Part shown: positions 54,974 through 64,000 of the stretch, one piece after another
Position numbering within the stretch: the stretch's first letter is position 1
Layout of the letters: every line of letters starts with the position of its first letter
DNA from: Marinifilum sp. D737
Lineage (GTDB): Bacteria > Bacteroidota > Bacteroidia > Bacteroidales > Marinifilaceae
Length of the DNA: 64,000 nucleotides
Direction of reading: 5' to 3'
Assembly (NCBI RefSeq): GCF_026672275.1
Contig: NZ_JANQCD010000005.1
Coordinates: 1-64,000 of the forward strand
Position numbers and translations under genes: made by a program
Notes under the pieces: model-generated
The model's database searches: none
Seen by the model: only the letters and a program-made list of their open reading frames with translations
Told to the model about the DNA's origin: nothing

Positions 54974-56620
54974 ATGAGCATGTTTTGTTATCAATGTCAG
55001 GAAGCAGCAAAGGGAACAGGCTGTACAATTAAAGGTGTTTGTGGTAAGACCGATGAGGTTGCAAACATTCAGGATCTATTGATGTATGTAATGAAAGGAA
55101 TTTCATTGTACAGTGTAAAAGCTCGCGAAGCTGGTGTTGAAAATGAGAAAGTAAACAACTTCATCATGAATGGATTGTTTATGACGATCACTAACGCAAA
55201 CTTCGATAAAGTAAAATTCGTTGAAGCAATTCGAAACGGATTAAAATTAAGAGAAGAAATTAAAAAGCAAGCTGAAGAAGCTGGAGTTTCTTTTGGCGAT
55301 CTTCACCACTCTGCAACATGGTTTGCTGATTCAGAAAATGATTTTGATGCAAAAGCTCGCGTAGTTGGTATTTTAGCTACAGAAAATGAAGATGTACGTT
55401 CTTTACGTGAACTTTTAACATACGGTTTGAAAGGTTTTGCTGCTTACGTTGAGCATGCGTATAACCTAGGTTTCGAAAAAGCTGAAATGTATGCATTCAT
55501 GCAAGAAGCTTTGGTAGCAACTACCGATGATACTCTTTCTGCTGACGATTTAGTAGGATTAGTAATGAAGTGTGGTGCCAATGGTGTTACTGCAATGGCT
55601 ACTTTGGATGAAGCAAATACATCTGCTTATGGTAATCCAGAAGTAACAGAAGTTAACATTGGTGTTAGCAACAAGCCAGGTATCTTGATTTCAGGTCACG
55701 ACTTGAAAGATATGGAAGAGTTGTTGAAGCAAACCGAAGGAACTGGGGTTGATGTTTACACTCACTCAGAAATGTTGCCTGCTAACTACTATCCGGCATT
55801 TAAAAAGTATGAGCACTTTGTAGGTAACTACGGTAATGCATGGTGGAAGCAGAATGAAGAGTTCGAAACTTTTAACGGACCAATTTTGTTTACAACCAAC
55901 TGTATTGTTCCTCCTAAAGAGAACTCAACTTACAAAGATAAAGTATACACTACAGGTGCATCAGGTTTCCCAGGATTCAAGCACATTGCTGCTGATGAAA
56001 ACGGAAAGAAAGATTTCTCTGAAATTATTGAAGTAGCTAAAGGTTGTGCTGCTCCAACTGAAATTGAAAAAGGAAAGATTGTTGGTGGTTTCGCTCACAA
56101 CCAGGTAATGCAAGTGGCTGATAAAGTTGTTGACGCTGTGAAATCAGGAGCTATTCGTAAGTTCTTTGTTATGGCAGGTTGCGACGGTAGAATGAAAGGT
56201 CGTGATTACTATACTGAATTTGCTTCTAAGTTGCCACAAGATACTGTAATCTTAACTGCAGGTTGTGCCAAGTATCGTTACAACAAGCTTGAGCTTGGCG
56301 ATATTGGAGGTATTCCACGTGTATTGGATGCAGGTCAGTGTAACGACTCTTACTCTTTGGCAGTTATCGCATTGAAATTGAAGGAAGTATTTGAATTGAA
56401 CGATATCAACGAGCTTCCAATTGCTTACAACATTGCATGGTACGAGCAAAAGGCAGTAATCGTATTGCTAGCGCTTCTTCACCTGGGTGTTAAGAACATC
56501 CATTTAGGACCTACATTGCCAGCATTCTTATCGCCAAACGTAGCTAAAGTTTTAGTTGATACATTCGGAATTGCTGGAATTGGTACTGTAGACGAAGACA
56601 TGAAAATGTTCTTGAACTAG
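54974..56620 (+). CDS. hcp: Hybrid cluster protein (hydroxylamine reductase)
   Basis: The protein has 548 residues. Its N-terminal cysteines are C-x2-C-x8-C-x5-C in [22 protein letters not shown] (Cys5, 8, 17, 23), the class I type found in strict and facultative anaerobes. The hybrid 4Fe-2O-2S cluster ligands appear in [32 protein letters not shown] and AGQCNDSYS. Hcp acts in nitrosative-stress defence as an NO or hydroxylamine reductase. The NADH oxidoreductase Hcr is not adjacent. The gene has its own operator and terminator, and its codon use is like that of abundant proteins. Confidence 0.97.
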   Translation: MSMFCYQCQEAAKGTGCTIKGVCGKTDEVANIQDLLMYVMKGISLYSVKAREAGVENEKVNNFIMNGLFMTITNANFDKVKFVEAIRNGLKLREEIKKQAEEAGVSFGDLHHSATWFADSENDFDAKARVVGILATENEDVRSLRELLTYGLKGFAAYVEHAYNLGFEKAEMYAFMQEALVATTDDTLSADDLVGLVMKCGANGVTAMATLDEANTSAYGNPEVTEVNIGVSNKPGILISGHDLKDMEELLKQTEGTGVDVYTHSEMLPANYYPAFKKYEHFVGNYGNAWWKQNEEFETFNGPILFTTNCIVPPKENSTYKDKVYTTGASGFPGFKHIAADENGKKDFSEIIEVAKGCAAPTEIEKGKIVGGFAHNQVMQVADKVVDAVKSGAIRKFFVMAGCDGRMKGRDYYTEFASKLPQDTVILTAGCAKYRYNKLELGDIGGIPRVLDAGQCNDSYSLAVIALKLKEVFELNDINELPIAYNIAWYEQKAVIVLLALLHLGVKNIHLGPTLPAFLSPNVAKVLVDTFGIAGIGTVDEDMKMFLN

Positions 56621-56643
56621 TATAAGTTTGAATTGATATAGCT

Positions 56644-56697
56644 TGCGCCCCATGTGTGGTTTGAAGAGAGAGAGTTTGTGTGGGGCGCATTTTTTTA
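56644..56697 (+). terminator. hcp intrinsic terminator
   Basis: TGCGCCCCA and TGGGGCGCA pair across a 28-base loop, followed by seven Ts. Confidence 0.85.
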
Positions 56698-56798
56698 TAA
56701 TCCGTAAAGGATTAGCCGAATTTTAGGGTTAAAGTAAAAAATGTCTGATTGAATAATTATTGTTCTTTCGGACTTTTTTTTGTTATTATCTTCATCGT

Positions 56799-58328
56799 AT
56801 GGCTAAAAGCAAAACAATACAGTTTCTAAAAAAATATCACAAGTGGCCATCATTGCTGCTTACTCTGTTTATTATCCTGTTTTCCATTTCAGGGATTATC
56901 ATGAACCACCGCCCACTGTTTTCTTCTTGCGATGTAAATCGTAAGTATCTGGGATCGGAATATCAGTATAAAAACTGGAACAAAGCTGCCGTGAAATCAG
57001 CAATTCATTTAGGTGATAAGGCATCCTTGATATATGGAAATATTGGGGTTTGGAAAAGTTCTGACAATTTTAAATCCTTCTCTGATTTTAATTCTGGTTT
57101 CCCTGAAGGAATTGATAATCGAAAGGTGGAGAAAATCATTCAAACCAAATCAGGAGAACTGTTGGCAGGAACACTTTTTGGCCTTTATCAACACAAGAAT
57201 AATGAATGGAACAAGCTTGAACTTCCGGTGAAGGAGGAGAGAGTTGTTGATTTTATGGAAATTGGCGAAGAGCTCTACATCTTAACTCGAAGTAATCTGC
57301 TAAAGAAAGTTGATGATACCTTCGAAATTGTAAAGATTCCAGCCAGTAAGGATTACGATGGAAAAACAAGCCTGTTTAAAACCCTATGGGAGATTCATAG
57401 TGGCGAGGCTTTTGGCATACTGGGAAAGTTGTTTGTTGATTTTATTGGCTTGATATTTCTCTTTCTGTGCTTTAGTGGTTTGGTTTACTTCTTTTTTCCC
57501 GATTGGATCAAAAGAATCAAGAAAAAAGGAGGGATTACCAAAAGAAAAATCAGCTTTTTAAAATTCAACTTGAAGTGGCACAACCATTTTGGGAATTGGT
57601 TAATTGTATTTCTCATTTTAACCACCCTTACCGGAATGTTTCTTCGTCCTCCACTGTTAATTGCCATTGCCCATAGTCGTGTGGATAAGATTCCATTTAC
57701 TCATCTCGATAATCCAAACCCCTGGTACGATCAGTTGCGAAGAGTTCTTTACGATGAGGACCTGAACAGAGTGATGCTGGCAACCAATGAAGGCATTTAT
57801 TATAGCGATAACCTGTTTGAAACTGCTCCCGAAAGATTTGAGCATCAACCTCCGGTTTCGGTAATGGGTGTGAATGTGCTCGAAAAGGTGGGTGAAGACC
57901 AATATTTGCTAGGTTCGTTTAGTGGTATTTTTTATTGGATGCCCGAAAGAAATATGATCTTTGATTACATTACCAAACGCCCGCATGTGCCAGTTCGCAG
58001 AATGGGACCACCCATTGCCGCACATCCTATTGCTGGTTATTTAAAAGATAAAGATGGAAAAGAGATTCTTTTCGATTACAATTTGGGTGCAGGCAATTTA
58101 AGTGATGATACCGGATTTGCCAGCATGCCGGCAGAGATACAGGAGAGCCCCATGTCCTTGTGGAATCTTTGTTTGGAAGTACATACCGGCCGTATCTACC
58201 AATACATTTTTGGGAAAATGTACATCCTTTTTATTCCAATTGCCGGACTTACAATTTTGTGGATTCTAATTGTGGGATACCTGTTGTTTAGAAAGCAAAG
58301 AAAAGTTCAGACTTCGAAAACGAAATAG
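56799..58328 (+). CDS. PepSY-associated membrane protein with inserted periplasmic sensor-like domains
   Basis: The protein has 509 residues from the ATG at 56799 (MAKSKTIQF); the frame opens earlier at a TTG (56760), which I reject. PepSY_TM architecture: helix 1 (about 17-36, LLLTLFIILFSISGIIMNHR), a periplasmic insert (about 40-200) with propeller-like strands (IGVWKSSDNFKSF, GLYQHKNNEWNKLELP), helix 2 (about 212-230), helix 3 with WHNHFGNWLIVFLILTTLTGMFLRPP, a second similar insert (IYYSDNLFETAPERFE), and helix 4 before a basic tail. Members are often linked to iron or flavin reduction. The two inserts look alike. It stands alone. Confidence 0.8.
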   Translation: MAKSKTIQFLKKYHKWPSLLLTLFIILFSISGIIMNHRPLFSSCDVNRKYLGSEYQYKNWNKAAVKSAIHLGDKASLIYGNIGVWKSSDNFKSFSDFNSGFPEGIDNRKVEKIIQTKSGELLAGTLFGLYQHKNNEWNKLELPVKEERVVDFMEIGEELYILTRSNLLKKVDDTFEIVKIPASKDYDGKTSLFKTLWEIHSGEAFGILGKLFVDFIGLIFLFLCFSGLVYFFFPDWIKRIKKKGGITKRKISFLKFNLKWHNHFGNWLIVFLILTTLTGMFLRPPLLIAIAHSRVDKIPFTHLDNPNPWYDQLRRVLYDEDLNRVMLATNEGIYYSDNLFETAPERFEHQPPVSVMGVNVLEKVGEDQYLLGSFSGIFYWMPERNMIFDYITKRPHVPVRRMGPPIAAHPIAGYLKDKDGKEILFDYNLGAGNLSDDTGFASMPAEIQESPMSLWNLCLEVHTGRIYQYIFGKMYILFIPIAGLTILWILIVGYLLFRKQRKVQTSKTK

Positions 58329-58529
58329 AAGTTAAGTGTTTTATGTGCTAATAATGAGGTGTGAATAGAACGTAATAAGTTGTTGGCTACCTACTCAATG
58401 CAATTCCATTTTCTACTAATTTATCTATAAATATCTTTTTTATGGACAATATTTAAAGTGTAAAAACTCAATTTCATCGCAATAAAAAGGTCTTTGTCGA
58501 ATTTTTATGAATCATTAGACAGAAGAAGA

Positions 58530-58558
58530 TTGTTCTCGCTTAACATTATATATATTTG
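58530..58558 (+). promoter_or_regulatory. Promoter of the ABC transporter/M1 operon
   Basis: TTG at 58530-58532, 18 bases, then TATATTTG at 58551-58558. The start codon is 47 bases further on. Confidence 0.5.
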
Positions 58559-58605
58559 TCTTCACTCAAATGGTATCATAATACAATTACTTAAATTTTA
58601 GATGA

Positions 58606-59481
58606 ATGGAATTAACTATTGAGAATTTAACAAAGACATACAGCAATGGTGTTAAGGCATTGAATAATGTTAATATTAAAATTGGTACAGGAATGTTCGG
58701 TTTGTTAGGACCTAACGGAGCAGGAAAGTCAACTTTGATGCGTACAATTGCCACTCTTCAGGAAGGTGACAGTGGTTGTATTTTGTTTGATGGTACAAAT
58801 ATCATGGAAAACAAAATGGTGTTGCGTAATGCATTGGGATATTTGCCACAAAGTTTTGGAGTTTATCCTAAAATGTCGGCCGAAGATTTATTGATGCATT
58901 TTGCCGAATTGAAAGGCATTTCGAACAAACAAGAGCGCAAAGAGATTGTTGATGCTGTGCTTGAACAAACCAACTTGACTGAAGCAAGAAAGAAAAATGT
59001 TGCTGGCTATTCAGGAGGTATGAAACAACGTTTTGGTATTGCCCAACTTTTGCTTAACAACCCGAAACTGATTATTGTAGATGAGCCAACCGCGGGACTT
59101 GATCCGGCAGAGCGCAGTCGATTCTTGAACGTATTGCGTGAGATTGGTACCAACCATATTGTTATTTTTTCAACACACATTGTAGAGGACGTAAAGGAGT
59201 TATGTACCGATATGGCCATAATGAATGGCGGAACCATTCTAACACATAAAACCCCAAAGCAATCGGTAGAAGAGTTGCAAGGTAAAATGTGGACCAAATG
59301 TATTGAGCGTTCTGCTTTAAACGAGCACAAGGAGAAATTTGATATTCTTTCCAGTCGATTCAACGATGACAATAGCATGAATATAAATGTATATTCAGAA
59401 ACGCAGCCTGATGAGTTGTTTACACCAAAGGAAGCGGATCTTGAAGATGTATATTTTGTTACACTTAAAGCATCGAATTAA
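58606..59481 (+). CDS. ABC transporter ATP-binding protein
   Basis: The protein has 291 residues: Walker A GPNGAGKSTLM (about 35-45), Q-loop LGYLPQSFGVYP, signature YSGGMKQRFGIAQ, Walker B LIIVDEPTAGLDP and switch His in FSTHIVEDV. After about residue 215 comes a C-terminal extension of mixed strands (KMWTKCIERSALNEHKEKF), as in ATPases of the ABC-2 export type. It is translated immediately before the permease-peptidase fusion (two bases between genes) and should energise it. Confidence 0.93.
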   Translation: MELTIENLTKTYSNGVKALNNVNIKIGTGMFGLLGPNGAGKSTLMRTIATLQEGDSGCILFDGTNIMENKMVLRNALGYLPQSFGVYPKMSAEDLLMHFAELKGISNKQERKEIVDAVLEQTNLTEARKKNVAGYSGGMKQRFGIAQLLLNNPKLIIVDEPTAGLDPAERSRFLNVLREIGTNHIVIFSTHIVEDVKELCTDMAIMNGGTILTHKTPKQSVEELQGKMWTKCIERSALNEHKEKFDILSSRFNDDNSMNINVYSETQPDELFTPKEADLEDVYFVTLKASN

Positions 59482-59483
59482 TC

Positions 59484-62400
59484 ATGGGCAAGTTTAATAC
59501 ATTATTTAAGTTTGAGTTAAAATACTGGCTCAAAAACCCAGCTACTTACATCTATTCAGCGGTGCTTTTGGTTATATCAACTTTGGTTATGGCCGGTAGT
59601 TTAGGGGTATTCGATTCTAGTACAGCTACTGTAGCATCGGTTCGCCTGGCCAATTCCCCTATTGCTTTGTTCAATAGTTTTGGCATCCTTACTTTGGGGT
59701 ATTTTCTATTGCCTTCCATTGTTGGAGGTTCTGTAAATAGAGATTTTAGTTCCGAAATGCACTCTATTTTATATTCTTACCCATTTAAGAAATCGGAATA
59801 CATTCCTGCCAAATTCCTAAGTTCTATTGTGGTTACTTTGGCCATATTCTTAATATTTGGTTTGGGGTTTATGATTGCGCCATTACTGCCTGGGGTTAAC
59901 CCGGAATTACTTGGTCCATTCAGACCATTGGCATTTTTACAGATCTATGGCATGGTAATTTTGCCAAACATACTTCTGTTTGGAGCCATAGTGTTTAGCG
60001 TAATTACTTTCACAAGAAACTTAGGTGCAGGTTTCATTACCATGATTGTGCTGTTTTTTGTACAGGGTATTTCAGATAATTACATGAGCCAGTTGGATAG
60101 TAAAACATTGGCAGCACTATTGGATCCTTTCGGAGCATCGGCCATTCAGAATGCAACTGAATATTGGAATGTGGCAGAGCGTAATACAAACCTGCTGCCA
60201 ATGGATGGTTTGGTTCTAATCAACAGAATCATTTGGATATCGGTATCATTATTGATTTTCTCGCTTACCTACTACAAGTTTCAGTTTACCCAGAATGCCT
60301 TGAGTTTCCGTTGGTTCTCCAAAAAGAGCGCAGTAGTTACAAAAGATAATTTCAATAACCTAAGGGATATCAACCTTCCAAAGGTAAACATTGACAATAG
60401 TTTCAACTGGAACATCAAGCTGATGTGGAGCATTTCGAAATTGAATTTTAAATTCATCATTAAATCGGTTCCATTTATGGTTATGGTGGCAGTGGGAATA
60501 CTGTTCATGGTAATAGGTCACAATACCACCATGAATCTATTTGGTACAACCACCTATTCTACTACCTGGAAAATGTTGTTGATTCCAAGCTCCATGTTCA
60601 AATTGTTCATTCTCTTGATTACCTTTTTGTATTCGGGAATGTTGGTGCAGCGCGAGCGCAGAGCAAAAATGTTTGAACTGGTAGATGTTACACATACCCC
60701 AAACTGGGTTCAGTATTTCTCTAAGTTTATTGCCTTAATCAAGATGCAGGTGGTATTGCTATTGGTAGTGATGGCAACTTGTATTGTAATTCAGCTTTCC
60801 GAGGGATACTACGACATTGAGCCAATACATTATCTTACTGAGCTCTTCCTGTTTATGCTTCCATCTTACATTGTTTGGGCAGGATTATCCTTATTTGTTC
60901 AGTCGCTGTTTGCAAACTTCTACATTGGCTTTTTTATTCTATTCATCTTTTCAATTATCAGTCCTTTTGTATCGAAAATTGGAATTGAGCAAAACATATT
61001 TAAATTTAATGCAGGACCTTCAGTCAATTATTCTGATATGGATGGATATGGCAGGGGAGTAGCTGCCTTCATGTTTTACCGACTTTACTGGCTATTGTTC
61101 TCTTCATCTTTATTGATTTTAGGTTTGGCCATTTGGCGCCGAGGCGTTAGAGAAACCATTAAGATTCGTTTCCGAAGAGCAAAGGAAAACTTAAGTCGTG
61201 GGCTCTATGTTTCATTGGCAGTTTGTGTTATAGGTTTCATTGCCATTGGCTCGTACATTTATTGGTTCGATAATGTTTTTAACGAATACAAATCGGCAAA
61301 ACAAAGGGAGTTGGATAGAGTAGAATATGAGAAAACTTATTCGAAGTATTACAACATTCCTCAACCTCGTATTGTGGATGCCAGGATTGATGTTGATTTA
61401 TACCCTGAAACCAAAGATTTAAAAGTTAAAGGGGATTATATCTTGAAGAACAAGAGCAATGAAGCTATTGACTCTATTCATATCAATTACCAATACAAGA
61501 ATACTACAGTTAGCTTTTCACGAAAGGCTGAATTGATGAGTAAGGATACCGTATTCCAGTACAATATCTACAAGTTAGAGAAGCCTTTAATGCCGGGAGA
61601 TTCTATGCAAATGCATTTTACATTGAGCAATCAGGAAAATCACTTCTTAGAGTACAATTCTCCTGTAATTGCTAACGGAACCTTCTTTAATAATGGTAGT
61701 TTTCCAAGCTTTGGTTATTCTCGCTCGGGTGAGTTAACCGATAACACGGTGCGTAAGAAATACGACTTGCCAAAACGCGATAGAATGGCAGCTCCTACCG
61801 ATACGTCGGCATTAGGAAATACTTACATTTCGGAATGTGCCGATTGGGTGAATTTTGAAACCACAGTAAGTACTTCTGCCGATCAGATTGCAATTGCTCC
61901 GGGGTACTTGCAAGACAAGAGAGTAGAAGGCGATAGAGCTTATTACCATTACAAGATGGACGCTCCAATTCTGAATTTCTATTCATGGGTATCAGGAAAA
62001 TATGAAGTGTATACCGATAAGTATAAGGATATCAATATTGAAATCTATTATCACAAAGGGCACGATTACAATATTGCCGATATGGTTGAAGCGGTGAAAG
62101 CTTCGCTTAAATATTATGGCGAAAACTATTCTCCTTACCAGCACAAACAGGTTCGCATTATCGAATTTCCTAGAACTTACGGAACTTTTGCTCAGTCGTT
62201 CCCAAATACCATTCCATTCTCCGAAGCCATTGGTTTCATTGCAAAAGAGGATAAGTCGAAAGAGGGAGCCGTAAACTATGCATACCATGTTACCGCTCAC
62301 GAAATGGCGCATCAGTGGTGGGCACACCAGGTTATTGGTGCAAATGTTCAGGGAGCAACTTTAATGTCGGAAAGTTTGTCGGAATACTCGGCAATTAAGG

Positions 62401-63188
62401 TGTTAGAGCAGAAATATCCTAAGAACAAAATCCGCAAGTTCATGAAAGAAGAGCTGAATGGATATTTGAGAGGAAGAGGTTCTGAGCAGGTGAAAGAACA
62501 GCCTTTAATGTATAACGAAAATCAACAATACATTCACTACAATAAGGGTGCAATTGCCATGTATGCCATTTCCGATTATATGGGAGAAAACAACTTGAAC
62601 CAAGCGCTTAGCGAGTATGTTAGCGATGTTGCTTTCCAGGAGCCTCCATACACTACATCTTTAGAGTTTATTGATGTAATGAAACAACACATGCCTGATA
62701 GTATGGACTATGTGATTACTGATATGCTTGAAACCATTACTCTTTTCGATAATAAGGTGGATAGTGCTTACGTATCGAAAACCGAAGATGGTAAGTATAA
62801 GGTTGATTTTGTTGTTGAGGCTCAGAAGTACAGGGTGATCAATACCAAGAACGAAGAAAATAAAGAGCTTTCGAGTGACGATTCATCGGTTACCATCTCT
62901 ATAAATACAAAGAAAAGAGAGGATGATAAGCAATACATCGATATGAATGATTGGATCGATTTGGCCATTTTTGTTGAAGACGAAAACAAGGAAGAACAAG
63001 AGATTCTATTCAAGAAAGTTCACATTACTGCGAAAGAAAATAAGTTCTCGTTTATTGTTGATAAGAAGCCACATAGTGTTGGTATTGATCCTTATCACAA
63101 ATTAATCGACAGAAAAACAGCAGATAATACTGAGAAGTTTAAGGAGAAGAAAGAGAATTCTTCTGCCAAAGACAAGTCGGTATCATAG
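59484..63188 (+). CDS. ABC-2 permease fused to M1-family aminopeptidase domain
   Basis: The protein has 1234 residues. Residues 1-600 hold two ABC-2-type permease halves with about twelve membrane helices (first half from TYIYSAVLLVISTLVMAGS; second from FMVMVAVGILFMVIGH). From about 640 there is an exoplasmic M1 peptidase region with the zinc motif TAHEMAHQWWAHQ (His939, Glu940, His943) and a third ligand Glu963 in MSESLSEYSA. The spacing is HExxH-x19-E, one residue more than the classical 18, and the usual GAMEN exopeptidase motif is replaced by AQSFPNTIPFSE. The tail is a beta-rich domain with a Lys/Glu-rich end. Fusions of this design are known in Bacteroidota; the transported or cleaved substrate is unknown. 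It forms an operon with the ATPase. Confidence 0.9.
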   Translation: MGKFNTLFKFELKYWLKNPATYIYSAVLLVISTLVMAGSLGVFDSSTATVASVRLANSPIALFNSFGILTLGYFLLPSIVGGSVNRDFSSEMHSILYSYPFKKSEYIPAKFLSSIVVTLAIFLIFGLGFMIAPLLPGVNPELLGPFRPLAFLQIYGMVILPNILLFGAIVFSVITFTRNLGAGFITMIVLFFVQGISDNYMSQLDSKTLAALLDPFGASAIQNATEYWNVAERNTNLLPMDGLVLINRIIWISVSLLIFSLTYYKFQFTQNALSFRWFSKKSAVVTKDNFNNLRDINLPKVNIDNSFNWNIKLMWSISKLNFKFIIKSVPFMVMVAVGILFMVIGHNTTMNLFGTTTYSTTWKMLLIPSSMFKLFILLITFLYSGMLVQRERRAKMFELVDVTHTPNWVQYFSKFIALIKMQVVLLLVVMATCIVIQLSEGYYDIEPIHYLTELFLFMLPSYIVWAGLSLFVQSLFANFYIGFFILFIFSIISPFVSKIGIEQNIFKFNAGPSVNYSDMDGYGRGVAAFMFYRLYWLLFSSSLLILGLAIWRRGVRETIKIRFRRAKENLSRGLYVSLAVCVIGFIAIGSYIYWFDNVFNEYKSAKQRELDRVEYEKTYSKYYNIPQPRIVDARIDVDLYPETKDLKVKGDYILKNKSNEAIDSIHINYQYKNTTVSFSRKAELMSKDTVFQYNIYKLEKPLMPGDSMQMHFTLSNQENHFLEYNSPVIANGTFFNNGSFPSFGYSRSGELTDNTVRKKYDLPKRDRMAAPTDTSALGNTYISECADWVNFETTVSTSADQIAIAPGYLQDKRVEGDRAYYHYKMDAPILNFYSWVSGKYEVYTDKYKDINIEIYYHKGHDYNIADMVEAVKASLKYYGENYSPYQHKQVRIIEFPRTYGTFAQSFPNTIPFSEAIGFIAKEDKSKEGAVNYAYHVTAHEMAHQWWAHQVIGANVQGATLMSESLSEYSAIKVLEQKYPKNKIRKFMKEELNGYLRGRGSEQVKEQPLMYNENQQYIHYNKGAIAMYAISDYMGENNLNQALSEYVSDVAFQEPPYTTSLEFIDVMKQHMPDSMDYVITDMLETITLFDNKVDSAYVSKTEDGKYKVDFVVEAQKYRVINTKNEENKELSSDDSSVTISINTKKREDDKQYIDMNDWIDLAIFVEDENKEEQEILFKKVHITAKENKFSFIVDKKPHSVGIDPYHKLIDRKTADNTEKFKEKKENSSAKDKSVS

Positions 63189-63210
63189 GCTGTAAAAAAT
63201 AAAGTGCTTA

Positions 63211-63243
63211 AAAGCTATTCCGTAAAGGGATAGCTTTTTTTTT
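63211..63243 (+). terminator. Terminator after the permease-peptidase fusion
   Basis: AAAGCTATTCC and GGGATAGCTTT pair around GTAAA, followed by a T-run. Confidence 0.9.
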
Positions 63244-63276
63244 GAAAGTTATATAAGTGTAACTAAAGTAGGTAAC

Positions 63277-63434
63277 GGTACTCTGTACCTATACTTTCAT
63301 TTAATCATTGGATCTATAAATATTCTGGTGCTCCGCACCTCAGGTAATGGTTAATTTTAATTCATGAGTAAAGCAGCAGAGCTGCCTAATATTTATAGTT
63401 TATCATGTAGGTGTATATGCAGGTGCAGAGCACC
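63277..63434. repeat. Cluster of four REP-like mini-hairpins
   Basis: Four hairpins with 5-bp stems and 3-base loops: GGTAC-TCT-GTACC (63277-63289), GGTGC-TCC-GCACC (63327-63339), GCAGC-AGA-GCTGC (63373-63385) and GGTGC-AGA-GCACC (63422-63434). The first two loops are TCT/TCC and the last two AGA, which is TCT on the other strand, so the units face each other in pairs. An 11-bp perfect inverted repeat, CTATAAATATT (63314-63324) with 63388-63398, ties the second and third together. Stems differ between units but always pair. Confidence 0.75.
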
Positions 63435-63547
63435 GTAAGCTTCATTTTTATTGGTAATTTATGAGGCATTATACCTATAACTGATTGGAGTAATTAATTT
63501 CTACAGCCTCTGCTTTAAGAAATCATTCAATATTTAACGAAAGTGCG

Positions 63548-63555
63548 TATCTTTG
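63548..63555 (+). promoter_or_regulatory. Candidate -7 element of the NdpA-type gene
   Basis: TATCTTTG matches TAnnTTTG, 23 bases before the ATG. No convincing -33 TTTG at the expected distance. Confidence 0.4.
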
Positions 63556-63578
63556 TCAGGTTCTTAAAATAGTACCAT

Positions 63579-64000
63579 ATGTTTAATTTTGAAGAGATAA
63601 ACCTTGACCGCATTGTAGTTCACAGTGTTGGAAATAAACACCTTGAAGAGGATCTAAAACTTTCTAAATCGGAAATTGATATTGATGATGATGATGTTAG
63701 AGATGTATTGCTAAAGTATTTTCTTTCAGCCTTTAACAAGGAGGAATTCTACCATTTCCAAAACGAGGCCGGCATAAACATGAACGAAGTATACTGTTAT
63801 GCTTCTGAATTTTTTGAGAACAACGAAAGCTTTTACGATCAATCTACCAATATTGCGGTTCATTTGTACGAGAAATCGAACCACCCAAATATTAAAGGAG
63901 GTGAGTTTTACCTGGTTGCCTTTTCGGGATGTGTTGTTGATGGTGAAGTTTGCGATGCATTGGGGATTTTCAAATCGGAAAACAAAGACACTTTTCTAAA
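63579..64000 (+). CDS. Nucleoid-associated protein, NdpA/YejK type (3' partial)
   Basis: The first 140 residues are visible; the frame is open at the right edge. It starts MFNFEEINLDRIVVHSVGNK, followed by an acidic DIDDDDV stretch and the motifs YFLSAFNKEEFYHF, ASEFFENNESFYDQS and FSGCVVDGEVCDALGIFKSENKD. These match the N-terminal half of the 37-kDa nucleoid-associated protein family (PF04245), whose members bind the chromosome in proteobacteria. In Bacteroidota the role is not established. A -7 promoter element lies just upstream. Confidence 0.82.
   Translation, partial: MFNFEEINLDRIVVHSVGNKHLEEDLKLSKSEIDIDDDDVRDVLLKYFLSAFNKEEFYHFQNEAGINMNEVYCYASEFFENNESFYDQSTNIAVHLYEKSNHPNIKGGEFYLVAFSGCVVDGEVCDALGIFKSENKDTFL

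Larger units (their letters stand above)
63244..63578. other. Repeat-rich intergenic region before the NdpA-type gene
   Basis: About 335 bases that hold the four REP-like mini-hairpins (63277-63434). They also hold an 11-base GGCATTATACC (63465-63475) shared with the core of the dispersed element at 30 and 52 kb, and TATCTTTG at 63548-63555, a likely -7 promoter element for the next gene. Confidence 0.6.

Overview
The window is about 64 kb of AT-rich chromosome from a member of the Bacteroidota, most likely a marine Bacteroidales/Marinilabiliales organism (Marinifilaceae-like; the family-level placement is inference). The evidence is a gliding-motility-associated C-terminal sorting domain with a PorP/SprF partner (type IX secretion), a primary sigma factor lacking region 1, several promoters of the Bacteroidota type (-33 TTTG, -7 TAnnTTTG), Y_Y_Y/propeller sensor kinases, TPR hybrid kinases and many short lipoproteins. 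No rRNA, tRNA, phage, transposase gene or CRISPR array was seen. A glycyl-radical enzyme with its activase and a class I hybrid cluster protein point to anaerobic or facultative life.

Layout. 1-2.9 kb: end of a large repeat adhesin plus a PorP/SprF protein. 2.9-9.2 kb: a Cache hybrid sensor kinase with a co-transcribed unknown protein, then a LytS-type propeller sensor kinase. 9.2-15 kb: class IV aminotransferase, a small unknown protein, an avidin-fold protein, a lipoprotein isoaspartyl peptidase and a TPR hybrid kinase. 15.4-20 kb: housekeeping argS, ffh and folD, separated by strong terminators and palindromic intergenic repeats. 20-26.4 kb: small membrane proteins, a CPBP-family protein, a DMT exporter, a duplicated-domain lipoprotein, a cupin, a BLUF photoreceptor and a CIA30 protein. 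26.8-30.2 kb: glycyl-radical dehydratase (trans-4-hydroxyproline dehydratase type) and activase. 30.4-34.9 kb: envelope quality-control genes (DUF255 thioredoxin-like protein, M48 lipoprotein, rhomboid, FtsE-like ATPase). 35-40.7 kb: giant TPR protein paired with an outer-membrane barrel. 41-50 kb: gyrB, LOG-family hydrolase, a second Cache hybrid kinase, dapF, an HtrA protease and rpoD. 50-54.7 kb: uvrB, a secreted endonuclease/phosphatase-fold lipoprotein, a HAD hydrolase and a small periplasmic protein. 55-63.2 kb: hcp with a near-perfect CRP/FNR-type operator, a PepSY membrane protein, and an ABC ATPase plus a permease fused to an M1 aminopeptidase. 63.6 kb to the end: start of a nucleoid-associated (NdpA-type) gene.

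The gene content is mostly ordinary core genome. The less ordinary material is (i) intergenic structure: a roughly 126-129 bp two-hairpin element present twice in opposite orientation (30.2 and 52.1 kb), a cluster of four REP-like mini-hairpins with compensatory stem changes (63.3 kb), and stacked inverted repeats between argS and ffh and at 21.5 kb; and (ii) proteins with altered active sites: a cytoplasmic avidin homologue missing part of the biotin pocket, and an ABC-permease/M1 fusion with unusual zinc-ligand spacing and no GAMEN motif. I did not find a convincing multi-gene system of an undescribed kind.
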